From: Eumeta japonica
Lineage: Eukaryota > Arthropoda > Insecta > Lepidoptera > Psychidae
Reading direction: 5' to 3'
Length of the DNA stretch: 64,000 bases
NCBI GenBank assembly: GCA_005406025.1
Contig: BGZK01001293.1
Span: 1-64,000 of the forward strand
Position numbers and translations under genes: made by a program
Shown here: positions 41,445-52,041 of the stretch, piece by piece
How the letters are laid out: the number at the start of each line of letters is the position of its first letter
How positions within the stretch are numbered: position 1 is the first letter of the stretch
Notes under the pieces: model-generated
Told to the model about the DNA's origin: nothing
The model's input: only the letters and a program-made list of their open reading frames with translations
Database searches by the model: none

Positions 41445-41930
41445 TGCCTGTAATTACAGGAATTATTCAGCTAAAACGCTTGAACTGGGAGTAGATAGTG
41501 TCAAGAAACGCCGAGAAACAGTTTAGTATTCTACGATGCACAATACTAAATAAAATGGCTAAACATCATATGCGTACCGTCGACGCTCAAATAAGATTAA
41601 CACCTCAAGAGGAACAACATTTTAGCGCAATTCTAGCACCTGAAGATTCTGGACGCCCACTAACTAAATTAGATGTTCGTATACTGGTGTTTAGTTATTA
41701 AAAAAAAATGGGCGCGAAGAAATTTTAATGCTAAAATATCAGGGGAACTGCGGTATAAAAAAAATTTATGTCGTCATGCGGAAAATTTAACGATTATACC
41801 TATCCAGAATATACCCAAGTTCGGCGATAGCAGCGAAAGGAGAAGATGAAATTGTTAATTACTTCGCCAACTTGCAAGAAGCTTTAGAAGAGGTTTCTTC
41901 TGGTAACCCTGTTGAAAAAACCTCATAAAA
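41445..41930 (+). pseudogene. pogo-like transposase, N-terminal DNA-binding part, broken
   Basis: Frame-shifted translation gives the helix-turn-helix and CENP-B-type region of pogo/jerky-like proteins: NYSAKTLELGVDSVKK, AEKQFSILRCTILNKMAK, FSAILAPEDSGRPLTKLDVR, then DEIVNYFANLQEALEEV. The catalytic part does not follow. A matching DDE_1 catalytic half lies on the same strand at 48655-49385, so the two may be parts of one element separated by later insertions. Confidence 0.7.
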
Positions 41931-42429
41931 TATTATACATATAAAACAATGTATTCCATAAGATTTTATGGTTCATTGCTATTCTTACGAGCAAGAGAAA
42001 ATTTGTCTTTAAATATTTTATGATATTCTATCAGTAGTTCACGAACTCATAGGTTCTCATAAAGATATTGATTCTATTTCTTTGAGAGATTTTATGAGCC
42101 ATTCCGTAAATTACGCATATTTATAAGAGTTTATGGTAACTTGTAGATCCAACCAAACAAATTGTTTGGTTGGTTGAAACAAAGTTAACAAACCATAAAT
42201 TATTGATAATTTTTTTTTATTAACCTGTGGAGAAAAGTTAATTATGATTTTTAAAGAGAAAATCATTCGTTAACTAATTATTTGAGCAATCGAAATATAA
42301 AAAAAATTAAAATAAAATATTTTTTAAGAATTATTTTTTTTTAATCATTATTTTGCCAAGACAACAAAATGGTATTTTTTTTAATATTAAACTTGTCTGT
42401 TTGTTTATAAACAGTTTCTTAACATGATG

Positions 42430-42580
42430 TAAAAAAATTTTTTCCAACTTTACTTAATGCCATTGTTGGATGCAAAACAGCAATATAATATTTGTTAAAA
42501 AAAAAAATCATACACAAAATAATAAACTTTGATCACGTGATCTTATTAGGTATATGTATATAAGGAAGGTTCACAGAGCC
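42430..42580. mobile_element. Partial copy of the foldback-element family
   Basis: The run TTTTTTCCAACTTTACTTAA, followed by TGCCATTGTTGGATGCAAAA and a CAGCAATATAATA block, matches the right arm of the foldback element around 18400-18460. Flanks have not been aligned further. Slightly upstream, 42149-42173 is a 12-bp perfect inverted repeat (CCAACCAAACAA and its complement, one base apart). Confidence 0.5.
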
Positions 42581-42959
42581 AAAAATTTTTAGGTTTATTA
42601 GGTTTAAGCATTTTTCGAATAGGTCATCATCAACTTATTTATTTATTAAAAATAATATACAGACAGACAAATAAACAGACTATACCCATTTTCATCACGA
42701 TTCGTCAAGCTGTTTTTAAATTATAAAAGACATAAATAGAAAAACAGACAAATTTCAAAAATGTTAGAATTGGGGTCAGTAAATCATAAATATTTAAAAA
42801 ACGAATATGTTTCGCAAAATTTTACGAAAATATTGAATGTGCAGACAGATGCTAAGCATAAATATCCGAAGTTTCCCGAAAGACAATTTGTAAAATTTTA
42901 AATAAAAAGTTGTACCAGTTGAATCTACAAGTTATAATAGGTCAACATTTAGTATTTCA

Positions 42960-43850
42960 AAATAAGCAAAAATGACATCGCTTTGTTTTGATGATTTTTG
43001 TCTATCAGATAATATATCGAAAATTATGAGACTTTCATGTGGTTGGAACAGAGGTAATCAAAGAATGGGTTAAAGAAAAGTTAATTCCAATTCTGAAACC
43101 GAATTTTGTATTGGTAATTGATAAACATTTAATTTGAATGTGACATGTTGAAACCGGAATTATATAACACTAGCTGTCCCGGCAGACGTCGTTCTGCCCG
43201 GAAAAGTTTAAAGCGATATGCCGACAGCAGCACCACCTACCGGGTCCAATTGTGTTTGGAAATCATCCAGGGACCCATTAGAGTATACATAGAAAATTTC
43301 ATCTCAATCGGTCCAGCCGACATACCGACAACGGCGCCATCTATCAGGTCCATTTGTGAATCTAAACCATCCTCGAATCCACTTGAACACACACAAAAAA
43401 ATTCATTCAAATCGGTTCAGCCATTTAGGAGGAGTTCACTGTCAACACACGTACAGAAGAATTATATATATAAAGATTATAAAGTAACATAAGGCTAGTC
43501 ACTTAGAATATTTTATCGATTTCATCATGATGGAGAAGGGGCACAGTTTTAAGATTCCCCCCTTGTCATCCTGATATGAACACGATAGAAAACATTTGAG
43601 CATAAGTGAAAAAATACGTCAGCGGCAAAAATTTTGAAAAAAGGAATTATTGTTAGAAAAATTTGAATCAATAGAGCAAGAAGAATGGACCAAAGTAGTT
43701 GCCTATGCAAAAGAATCTCAATGAAAATTTCATAAATTTAATAAGATAATTGACAAAAATTTAGGCCAATTTGTAATTAACATGAATGATTCTTCAAACA
43801 GTGAAGATAGAGATTATTTTGATACCTATACAATACCTACTACATTTAAG
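42960..43850 (+). pseudogene. IS630/Tc1-like DDE transposase remnant, split by a short repeat
   Basis: Before the interruption the translation reads EVIKEWVKEKLIPILKPNF and VLVIDKHL, the segment with the second catalytic aspartate in this insect family. After it come EKGHSFKIPP, HPDMNTIENI (equivalent of the usual HPDLNPIE block) and LNQ/EWTKV, ending in an acidic tail NDSSNSEDRD. Stops and frameshifts throughout. Confidence 0.65.
43165..43490 (+). mobile_element. Short interspersed repeat nested in the IS630/Tc1-like remnant
   Basis: It begins near ACTAGCTGTCCCGGCAGACG, has two related internal blocks (CGGTCCAGCCGACA and CGGTTCAGCCATTTAGGAGG) and ends in a TATATATATAAAGAT tail. I recall this signature as widespread in insect genomes. 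The 115-residue ORF across it has repeat-like composition and is not counted as a gene. Confidence 0.6.
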
Positions 43851-44085
43851 AAATACATATTTTTTAATACATATACCGTTTTTCCTTTTTTTTATTCATT
43901 ATCATTAATAAGTATTTTTTTATTATGATGATGATAATATAGTAATATTATAATATACAGTCATATAATATAAACACGCCAACACATAATATATATCACA
44001 TATACGTACATATTATATAACCATTATAACAATTAAAAAAATCTTAGATCCTATCCCAATCATAATTTTCGTAGTGCAGACTATT

Positions 44086-44261
44086 AGACGTTTTGGTACT
44101 CGCGAAATTCTCTCGCTGTGAAGTTAGTTACGAAAGCGTCGCAATGTTTTAAAATAGGATAGCGGGGCGAGGGAGGAAGGGTCGGGGAGCGTTGATTCGT
44201 GCATTGTATCATCCCAGGCAGTTCGAGCGGCAGTTTTGTGATGGTCTTATGGTGTACTGTA
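44086..44261. mobile_element. Second copy of the Tc1/mariner-type MITE
   Basis: The interior shares CGCTGTGAAGTTAGTTACGA and a GCGGGGCGAGGGAGGAAGG region with the 40261-40418 element, and it ends GGTGTACTG followed by TA. A matching left terminal repeat is not evident, so this copy is probably damaged. Confidence 0.55.
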
Positions 44262-44987
44262 CGCGACGGTGGTTATTACAATTTTATTTTTAAAAGGTGC
44301 AGATCAGCGTTATCAACCCTGTTGTTTTAACAGTAGATTTGCTGTTTTCACATTGATGTCTCTATTTTCTGTTACATTCCTAATTATTACTGTTTTTCAA
44401 TTAGCGTTCAGCGCCACCTATTTCACTATGCAAATATTATTTGATAACCACTTAAATGTATAGTTATGAAATATAACCCACAACGCATATAACTACTAAA
44501 GGAGCATTACACACGAAATCCGAAATAACCGAATTATACTCATTTGAAACTACAGAAAGGCACATAAAGAATTGAAAAAAAATGTGTATGATTTTAAAAA
44601 AGAAAATGAGTCTGAAAATACTGAAGATGAGGCAATTGAGGATAAAAGTGGAAAATAATTTTACTATGGTTTTTGTTCTTTATTATGTTGTAATCAATAT
44701 TATAATATAATAATGTATGCGAGTCCTATTAACTAATAAAAATAGGTAATTGTTTTAATTAGACAAGAAAAGTATGAAATCTGCCTTTTTTTTCATTTTA
44801 CCTACTGTTTTCTTCTGTTTTTTATTGGTGAGCCGCAGTTTTTTATTTTTTTGGAGTTGGCAACAAAGGTGCAGATATAACATTCTTCAAAATTACATTT
44901 AATGATGATAAAATGCTTGTGTATATAAAATTACTAGGTAAAAATAAACTGAAAATCGTAAAAGCAAAAAAAATCCATAGATTCAAA

Positions 44988-46197
44988 GCCGGATGCTTTA
45001 CCCACCAAGATATTCAACATCAAAATTGGAGACAAAATGGAACGATGCACTGTTTCCTTGAAAGCAGGTTAGTTAATATTTATAAATAGTGTAATAATAA
45101 TTATAATATAAATTTATGCCTATTTTAATGAGTAAAATCTATAATAATTTTTGTAACAAACAATAACATATTAACTTATTCTGTGTAACAATGTTTTAAC
45201 ACTAGTTATTTATAAGTATTTCTGAATACAATGTTTTGTAAATTTGATTTCAAAAAATTGTCTGTATAATTTTTTTAATTATCAACAAAATAAAATAACT
45301 GCTGAATACTTCCTGTACCCTTATATATATAAATAGAATATATATCCAGTTCTTCTGTAAAGTTGATATCCAATTGTATTGTAGAGTTGATCAAAACAAA
45401 TTTATATACAAATGGTAATCAAATCTTTCATTTCTAATTCGGCTTTCAATATAAATAATTTTTGCATTCTTGCTAGAAATGATTTTCATTTCCTCTTTAG
45501 CAATCATTGGAAATTTTATTATACAAGTTTTTTTCATACTGTAAGTTTCTATAAGATTTAAAAAAATGTTTGTGTTTACAATAAATCATTAGGATTAAAA
45601 TTCTTCAATATTTTTTTTTGTTAAAGACACCAAAGAAGAGTTGCTTAAAATTATCGAATGTAATCGTGCAAGGTTTTCATCTGCTCTTTTATTAATAAGT
45701 GCTTCTGAGGACGATGCACAAACTATTGCAACTACAGCATCTATAAGCCACCAGAGCTCCAATATTCAAAATTTACTAGACAAAAAATTAGCATTGAAGC
45801 ATAAGGTAAAATCTTTAAAGTATTAATAATAACTTACAATTATTATATTATTTTTAGACTTGACTTCTTATCAAATTTATATTTCAAGACTTGTATATTA
45901 ACTTGAAATATTTGTCACTAGATATTTTATTAAGCAAATATAAAAAGAAACTTCTTTGCATTTTTAAAATTTATGATACCTTAATTCATATGTACATATT
46001 TCAGTATTCATTGCAAGATTACAATGTTAATACTATTATGTCATTTATACATACTATACATAAACAAATAAATATGTGTGTATGTATGTATGTAAATATG
46101 TATGAAAATAAAGAGTATGCAAGTTTACAATATTCAAATATTTATTACAGACTTTTCAAATGTGCAAAGAATATTATAATCGGTTACCTTTTTGTAG
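44988..46197 (+). other. Uncharacterised, apparently spliced coding fragments
   Basis: Three plus-strand segments join in frame at GT-AG sites. One (about 44968-45067) ends NIKIGDKMERCTVSLKA. The next (45629-45805) encodes DTKEELLKIIECNRARF, LLLISASEDDAQTI and LDKKLALKHK. The third (46151-46197) encodes TFQMCKEYYNRLPF. I do not recognise the protein. It lies just upstream of CACTA-like transposase fragments on the same strand and may be the head of that element's gene or a captured host gene. No start codon was found. Confidence 0.35.
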
Positions 46198-46609
46198 TGA
46201 GCTATTAGTTACTTTGCGAACTGTTCGAAGATGGGAAAAAAAAATGATTACTTCTGTAAATTCAAACATTGGTTTGTTGCTAACAAAATAAACATAAAAA
46301 TTAAATACTAACTTATTGGATTGCTGATTAAAATTTTCACTTTATAATATTTCAGATTTTGATAAAAATTCAATTGAAAATAGTAATTTGATCTTCAATG
46401 ACATATATCATGCTGACTTGGAAAATACAAATATGAGGTTTAATAATAACAGATGAGATCACTAGTATTCAAAGTGAAAGTAGTACAAGGAGAGAAAATA
46501 TTATTGAAGAAGTTCTCAACGAATATTCTACAGATGATACCGCGCTTTCTGATAACAGGTGGTCTGATACTGATAGTAATTACTAAGTGCTGGATAGTCT
46601 CGTAGACTG

Positions 46610-48655
46610 ACACGGCACTAATTTCTAATATTGATTCTTTGCAAGGAACCCGTGAAATGTTTGCAACTTCTCAGCTGAAAGTTTCCAATGTCCTTTTGAT
46701 GATTGAAAGTTTTTGTTTGAAAGAATTTAACACAAACCGAGCAAGAAGATTTAATTAACTTAATTAAAGCACTTGCAGGGCCGGATGTTGAAAATTGGAA
46801 TGCAAGTCAATAGAAACTCTCCCGAATTTATGGTACGCCTTCAGATTTAATAAATTTACATTACATTTGTGATAAGTGTAATTTAATTTTTTAAAAAAGG
46901 ATTTAAAGAAGAGTTTTAAAAAAGGAAATTTCTCAGTGTTTTACCTGTAAGAAAAAACATTCTTTCATAACTTTGTAATAATTATTTTCTGGCCATTGAT
47001 ATAAAGTATCAATTGCAACAGTTACTATCAGGACCAAAGATAAATGAAAATATTTTTCGTTACACTGAAATTGTAGAAAATAATACATCTGATGATATTT
47101 TCGATATATATAGTTCTCTTCTTTATAAACAATTAATACACCATATTCCAGGAATATTAACGCTAAATTGTAATTTAGATGGCGTACCTATTTTCAATAG
47201 TTCCACAGCAAGTTTTTGGCCTCAACAATTAATAATTAATGAGCTTCACCAGAGTTAAGATTCAAATATACTACTCTTGGTGGCATTTTTGTTACTAACA
47301 AAGAACCAAAACTGGATCTCATGAACTTATATAATCAGAGTTATGCAATCAAATACTTAATTTAATAAAGGAGGGAATACAGAGGAATCTCAATAACTCG
47401 AACCATGTTAAGTCGAAATCCTCAGTAAGTCGAAAAAAATTGCCATTCCCTTCCGATGAACCCCTAAATACGTGGTATCTCGAATTATTTAGACTTTGTA
47501 ACTTGAACAAAATGTTATTTCCCTACGTAGTATTGATAATACATATTTATTCTCTATAACTCGAATTTCAAAAAGGAGACTCCAAAGTCGTAGTTGGTAA
47601 AATATAATGACGTCTTATTTAGAATTCCCTAAAATAATAGCAATAAATTCCAAAAGGAATGTTCGGGTTAGGGGCTTCTAATCTATTGTTTTTGTCTTGT
47701 ACACGTGCAATGAATGAATACATTCATGAAACTTTCTAAGTAACACAGCTGTGAACGTTATGTTTGTTCCTTGTTGACACAGTCATATGTATCTCGAAGT
47801 TCTTGTTAAGTCGAAAACTCCGTTAACTCGATTTTTTTGCATTTCCCTTGACATTCGAGTTATCGAGATTCTACTGTATATGTTAAAAATCTGAGTACAA
47901 ATCAAACTATAAATTTAAAATTCACTGCATATGCTCCTGGAAAATATTTTGATAATTCTATGCATTATCCTTCTACAGAAAATGATCCGGACTTGTGCAC
48001 AAAGATGTGAAAAATGTTATGAGATTGAACAAAAATTCTGTTCTTAGAAAAAGAAAAAGTTATAGAAATACTAATTACATTACAAGAAAAATAAAAACAT
48101 GTAATGGAGTGAAAGGATCTACTCCACTTATAAAATTGTTACCATTATTTGACAATGTTTGGGGTTACCCCATAATTATATGCACAGCTGCTTACTAGGG
48201 GTTCTTTGTCAAATATGGGCTTTATGGACAATAGCAGGAACATTACTATTTAACAAAGGATGATCGTATTGAAATTCATATACGTCTAAAAAATGTAAAG
48301 CCTCTTCATGATAATCATCAACTTCCAGGTTTGATAAAAAAATTGAGCAAACGGAAAGCTTCTCAACCCAAAGCTTGGCTTTTATATTAGAATCCAATAT
48401 GTTTAAATAGTATTTTGTATAAACAATGTTTTGACTCTTATTTACTATTTGTATGTAGTATTCATACTCTTCTAAAATGCACGATAACAGAAAGTGAAAT
48501 TCTACTGTCCGAATATGAACTATTAAAATTTGTTGGAGAATTTCAGTTCATTTACGGTCTTGCCGCTATGACATTTAATGTATATTCACTTTTGCGAATC
48601 AGTGATAAGAAGTGGACCACTACGGGCGACATCTGCATTTTCTTTTAAAAATTAT
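46610..48655 (+). pseudogene. CACTA/EnSpm-like transposase remnant
   Basis: Blocks with many stops follow the order seen in animal 'transposase domain' proteins: LIKALAGPDVENWN, YICDKCNLIF, ILTLNCNLDGVPIFNSS, FWPQQLIINEL, LRFKYTTLGGIFV, then after an interruption GVKGSTPLIKLLPLFDNVWG, a MHSCLLGVLCQIWALW block, and EFQFIYGLAAMTFNVYSLL. A pogo-type MITE interrupts it at 47380-47876. The assignment to CACTA/EnSpm is from memory of these motifs. Not functional. Confidence 0.6.
47380..47876. mobile_element. pogo/Tigger-type MITE inserted in the CACTA-like remnant
   Basis: The 497-bp element starts CAGAGGAATCTCAATAACTC and ends with the inverse of CAGTAGAATCTCGATAACTC. TA flanks both sides (47378-47379 and 47877-47878). 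Interior copies of AACTCGAA and AAGTCGAAA recur in both orientations. There is no transposase. Termini of this form belong to the pogo/Tigger group. Confidence 0.85.
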
Positions 48656-49385
48656 CAACAGTACTATAGGGTGCATATCAATTATGTTTATTGGCACTGG
48701 GGATGGAAAATTTTTGCCTCTGTATATTGTTTACAGAGCTAAAAATTTGTATGATGCGTGGGTTCTCGGTGATTCTAATAGTGCTAAATACAACTGCACA
48801 AAAAGCGGTTGGTTTGACTCAGCCATTTTCAAAGACTATTTCAGAACTATTGTAGTGCAGTCGACTAATTGGTAGCCCATTAGTGCTTATTGGTGATAAT
48901 CTGTCGACGCACCTTAGCCCTAAAGTAGTTAAGCTCTGTGAAATGCATCATTTGTTTTGTATTATTACATCAAAACTTCACACATATTACGCAGCCATTC
49001 AATGTCGCCTGTTTTAGGCCCTTAAAACGGGAATGGCATAAAATTCTTCTGGATTATAAGATTCAAAATCCTAATAAAAAGCATTTTTCGAATTTATTAA
49101 TAAAGCTCATAGAAAATAGTTAAATTAGAGACAGCCAAAATATAAAGAGTGGCTTTAGGGCAACTGGTATTTCTCCATTGAATTTCGAAAGTCTTAAAAA
49201 AGATACCTGAATACAACGCAGATTCATCAAAATATGGAATCAACATATCTGTTCTTGAATATTTGAAACAAACAGGGGCACCAAACCCAATGATTAAAAA
49301 GAGAAACAAGAAAATTAATATCGAGCTCGGACAACCAGTTTTCATTGCAGATATAAACGTATTAAAAGAAAATGACAGCAAATAA
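48655..49385 (+). pseudogene. pogo-like DDE_1 transposase, catalytic half, broken
   Basis: Translation with frameshifts gives FIGTGDGKFLPLYIVYRAKN, YNCTKSGWFDSAIFKDYF, a LVLIGDN-equivalent region with SVDAP, HITQPFNVACFRPLKREWHK (the QPLD-type block carrying a catalytic residue), and near the end IPEYNADSSKYGINISVLEY. Order and motifs fit the DDE_1 superfamily endonuclease. The N-terminal DNA-binding region is not adjacent; a candidate lies at 41445-41930. Confidence 0.8.
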
Positions 49386-49639
49386 AAGTCAACAACTTGT
49401 CAGCCAAAGTTGCGAAAAAATCGAAACCTAACCACAAATGAATTAAACAGCGAATAAAATATGACAATATAATTGATGGTAATATTGAGGAGTATGTAGA
49501 AGAAATTCACAGCATAAAAATAAGTAAAGCAATAGGAAAACAATATAATAGCTTGTTATTTATATTAGCTACCAAGCTTGTAATTTATTCCCAATTTTTT
49601 TTTTTGATGATAAATAATTGACTTTCTTATAAAGCAAAC

Positions 49640-50760
49640 CATTATAAATGCAGGGCAAAAACAGAACCATAACTAGGAATAATCATATTGATTGGTTTAA
49701 ACTCACTGCCAGCCATAGATTTATTTATTTTGTCTAATGACTAATTGTTTCATGTTGCTGAGATGGCATCAGTCATGACCATCAAGAGATTCAAGAAAAT
49801 TTTCAAAAATTCAAATCTAAACAATAATTTAAAATGCCACAGAAAGGAGCACCTGATTACAACAAATTATTTAAAATATGCACTCTTCTCGATCTGCTAA
49901 ACAGGGTCTGTCAAATATCAGCCAAAAGCACAAATTTCTAATTGTTAGATCAGTTGATGATTCCATTCAAAGGTATCTCCTCGCCGAAACGATATACCCC
50001 ACTAAAACCGATGAAAAGAGGGTATAAAGTTTGGAGTAGAGCCGACAGCGCGACGGGGTACATTTACGAATTCGACGTTTATACCGGGAAACGTGACTAT
50101 CATACCACTGAAGTAAGATTGGGGGAAATGTCGTAAAATGCCTTACACGAAAATTAAATGATAAGGGATTCCAGGGACATGTGACATTCAATAATTTTTT
50201 TATTCTCTATGAAGTATTGCAATATTTATTTGATAACAGATTTACGCCACGTTTACGATTGTATCTGATCTATTAACGGGTGTAAATAGATCAGATCTGC
50301 ATCAAAAAAAAAAGGAACCAAAATTAAACTTTTGAAAGAGGCGAATTTAAGTGGCATACAAAGAAAAATGTAGCCTTTGTATTGTGGTAAGATTCAATTT
50401 TAATAACTACATTTCACTCAAAAATAGATGTTTTGCGAGCGAAAACAGAAGGATGGTTCAAAAAAGGATTTTCAATGTCTGTTGGTAGTATTATACTATA
50501 CTGGGCGAATAGGTAGAGTCGATTGATTCAATCAGTTGAAGTACATACGAGTTGGGTTGACGAAGTAAGAGATGGTGACTCCAACTATTCTATTTCTGTA
50601 TGGACCTAGCCATATCAAATTCATATTTGTTGTACACTAAAATAATGAGGGTGCACAACTCGTAATAATTACATTTTCGGTTGAGTATAGGCTATGTGCT
50701 TATAAATGGTTATATATCAAGGAAGAGAAGCTTGGAAAAGCAGTCTCAAAACTCTAAAAA
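49640..50760 (+). pseudogene. Second piggyBac-like transposase remnant
   Basis: In order: GIIILIGLNSLPAIDLF, MTIKRFKKIFKNSN, APDYNKLFKICTLLDLLN, LLDQLMIPFKGISSP (first aspartate region; the usual DEQ is DQL here), MKRGYKVWSRADSATGYIYE, RKQKDGSKKDFQC, and YTGRIGRVD with FNQL. Different from the copy in SMC1 intron 16 and closer to PGBD4-type proteins. Stops and frameshifts throughout. No terminal repeats were found. Confidence 0.8.
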
Positions 50761-50779
50761 ATCTTCTTGTCACTATAAT

Positions 50780-51235
50780 CATAATATCTTTAATATTTAT
50801 TTTGGTACAGGTACCTATCATCTCTAAATTTCTCTGCATGGTAAAGGGTTAATAATATATTTTATTATATATTTATATTAATAAAAAAATAAGAATATGC
50901 ATAGGCCAATATTATATTAAATAAAGTTTTCTATTTAATTCATTGAAAATTTTTAATTTTTGACTTGTGTTATTTTAAAAATGACTGATTCAATTATATT
51001 TTTAGCTACATTCAATTATAATTAAATTTTAGCCTAGATAGGAGTGGTGGATGCAATTTGAGAAACCATAATCCAATTTTAAGCAATTCTAATGCTTCAG
51101 TATTTGTAAAAAAAAAGTAAACCGATTATCAACTGTCACAATCGGCATTTTCTTATTTTGTTATTAAAATTGTGGCAATTCGACAATTTGATTTTATTTT
51201 GACACGACGTGATTTGATTCATTTTAAATTAGGAC
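50780..51235. other. AT-rich stretch, nothing recognised
   Basis: No ORF or repeat terminus was recognised between the piggyBac-like remnant and the next MITE. Confidence 0.5.
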
Positions 51236-51390
51236 CTTTTCCACTATCTCCTAATAAACTGATTTTTAACTAAAATTCGCTTTATGGTTTTACCCTTAAC
51301 AACCGTTAAAAAGAGGATGCGGAATGCAAAATTAATATCAAAAGTGACCTTTTCTTAAATGGCAGTTTAAAAGGAGATCGTGGAAAACGC
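51236..51390. mobile_element. Short MITE-like element, copy 2
   Basis: The ends TTTTCCACTATCTCCTAATA and the reverse complement of AAAAGGAGATCGTGGAAAA match over about 25 bases. Internal AACAACCGTTAAAAAGAGGA and ATCAAAAGTGACC blocks are shared with the copy at 28045-28225. No ORF. Confidence 0.65.
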
Positions 51391-52041
51391 TCTCATATTA
51401 TTTAGTGTAACTGCATATTTTTCAAATACATTTCTGAATATGAGAAACAATAATTTGAGCAAGTTTAATCTTGTGAGAAAAAGTACATATATACAGGTTT
51501 CCCGAAAATAAAATTTTAAATATTTTCTAGATTCTGTACAGATCATTATTTTACAAATACGTATGCAGATCAATGATAAATTGCCAAGTAACATTAAAAG
51601 GCAAATAATTGTTTTAACACATTTCTGTACAAAATTTACACAAGTATCAGATTGTTAGAAAAATATTATGGAAGAGATATTGTTTCATAAGACCTTATCT
51701 GTCTATATAATAAATAAGTTTGGCCAATGAATCATGACAGCCGATGAATTAGGCATACCTAGTTGAAATAATTTTAAAAATCATAGAAAAATTTTGTTCA
51801 TAAGCTAGTTTTGGGAAATTGAATCAAAATTTTAAATGTTAATTTGTATTTTATCTTTTCAGAGTTATAAATATAAATTTAATTTTTAATACTTTTAAAT
51901 TCATTAGTATTAGGAAACTGGGATCTGAAAGGGTACAATAAAATAAAACCACCACGTAAACTGCTGTGATTCATTAGCCATACTATATTATTTTAATTTA
52001 ATTCCATAAAAGCTATGAAATACAATAACATATTAACAGAT
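51391..52041. other. AT-rich 3' flank of the rabaptin-like gene
   Basis: No gene is seen. It should hold the minus-strand 3' UTR and poly(A) site. An ATTAAA variant reads on the minus strand at 51991-51996, but the composition makes this weak. Confidence 0.4.

Noticed and set aside
43145..43492. 115-residue plus-strand ORF
   Set aside because: It covers a short interspersed repeat with internal duplicated blocks, not a protein gene.
45891..46208. 105-residue plus-strand ORF
   Set aside because: It runs through AT-rich, repeat-like intron sequence (TATGTATGTATG runs) and only overlaps a spliceable segment at its end in another context.
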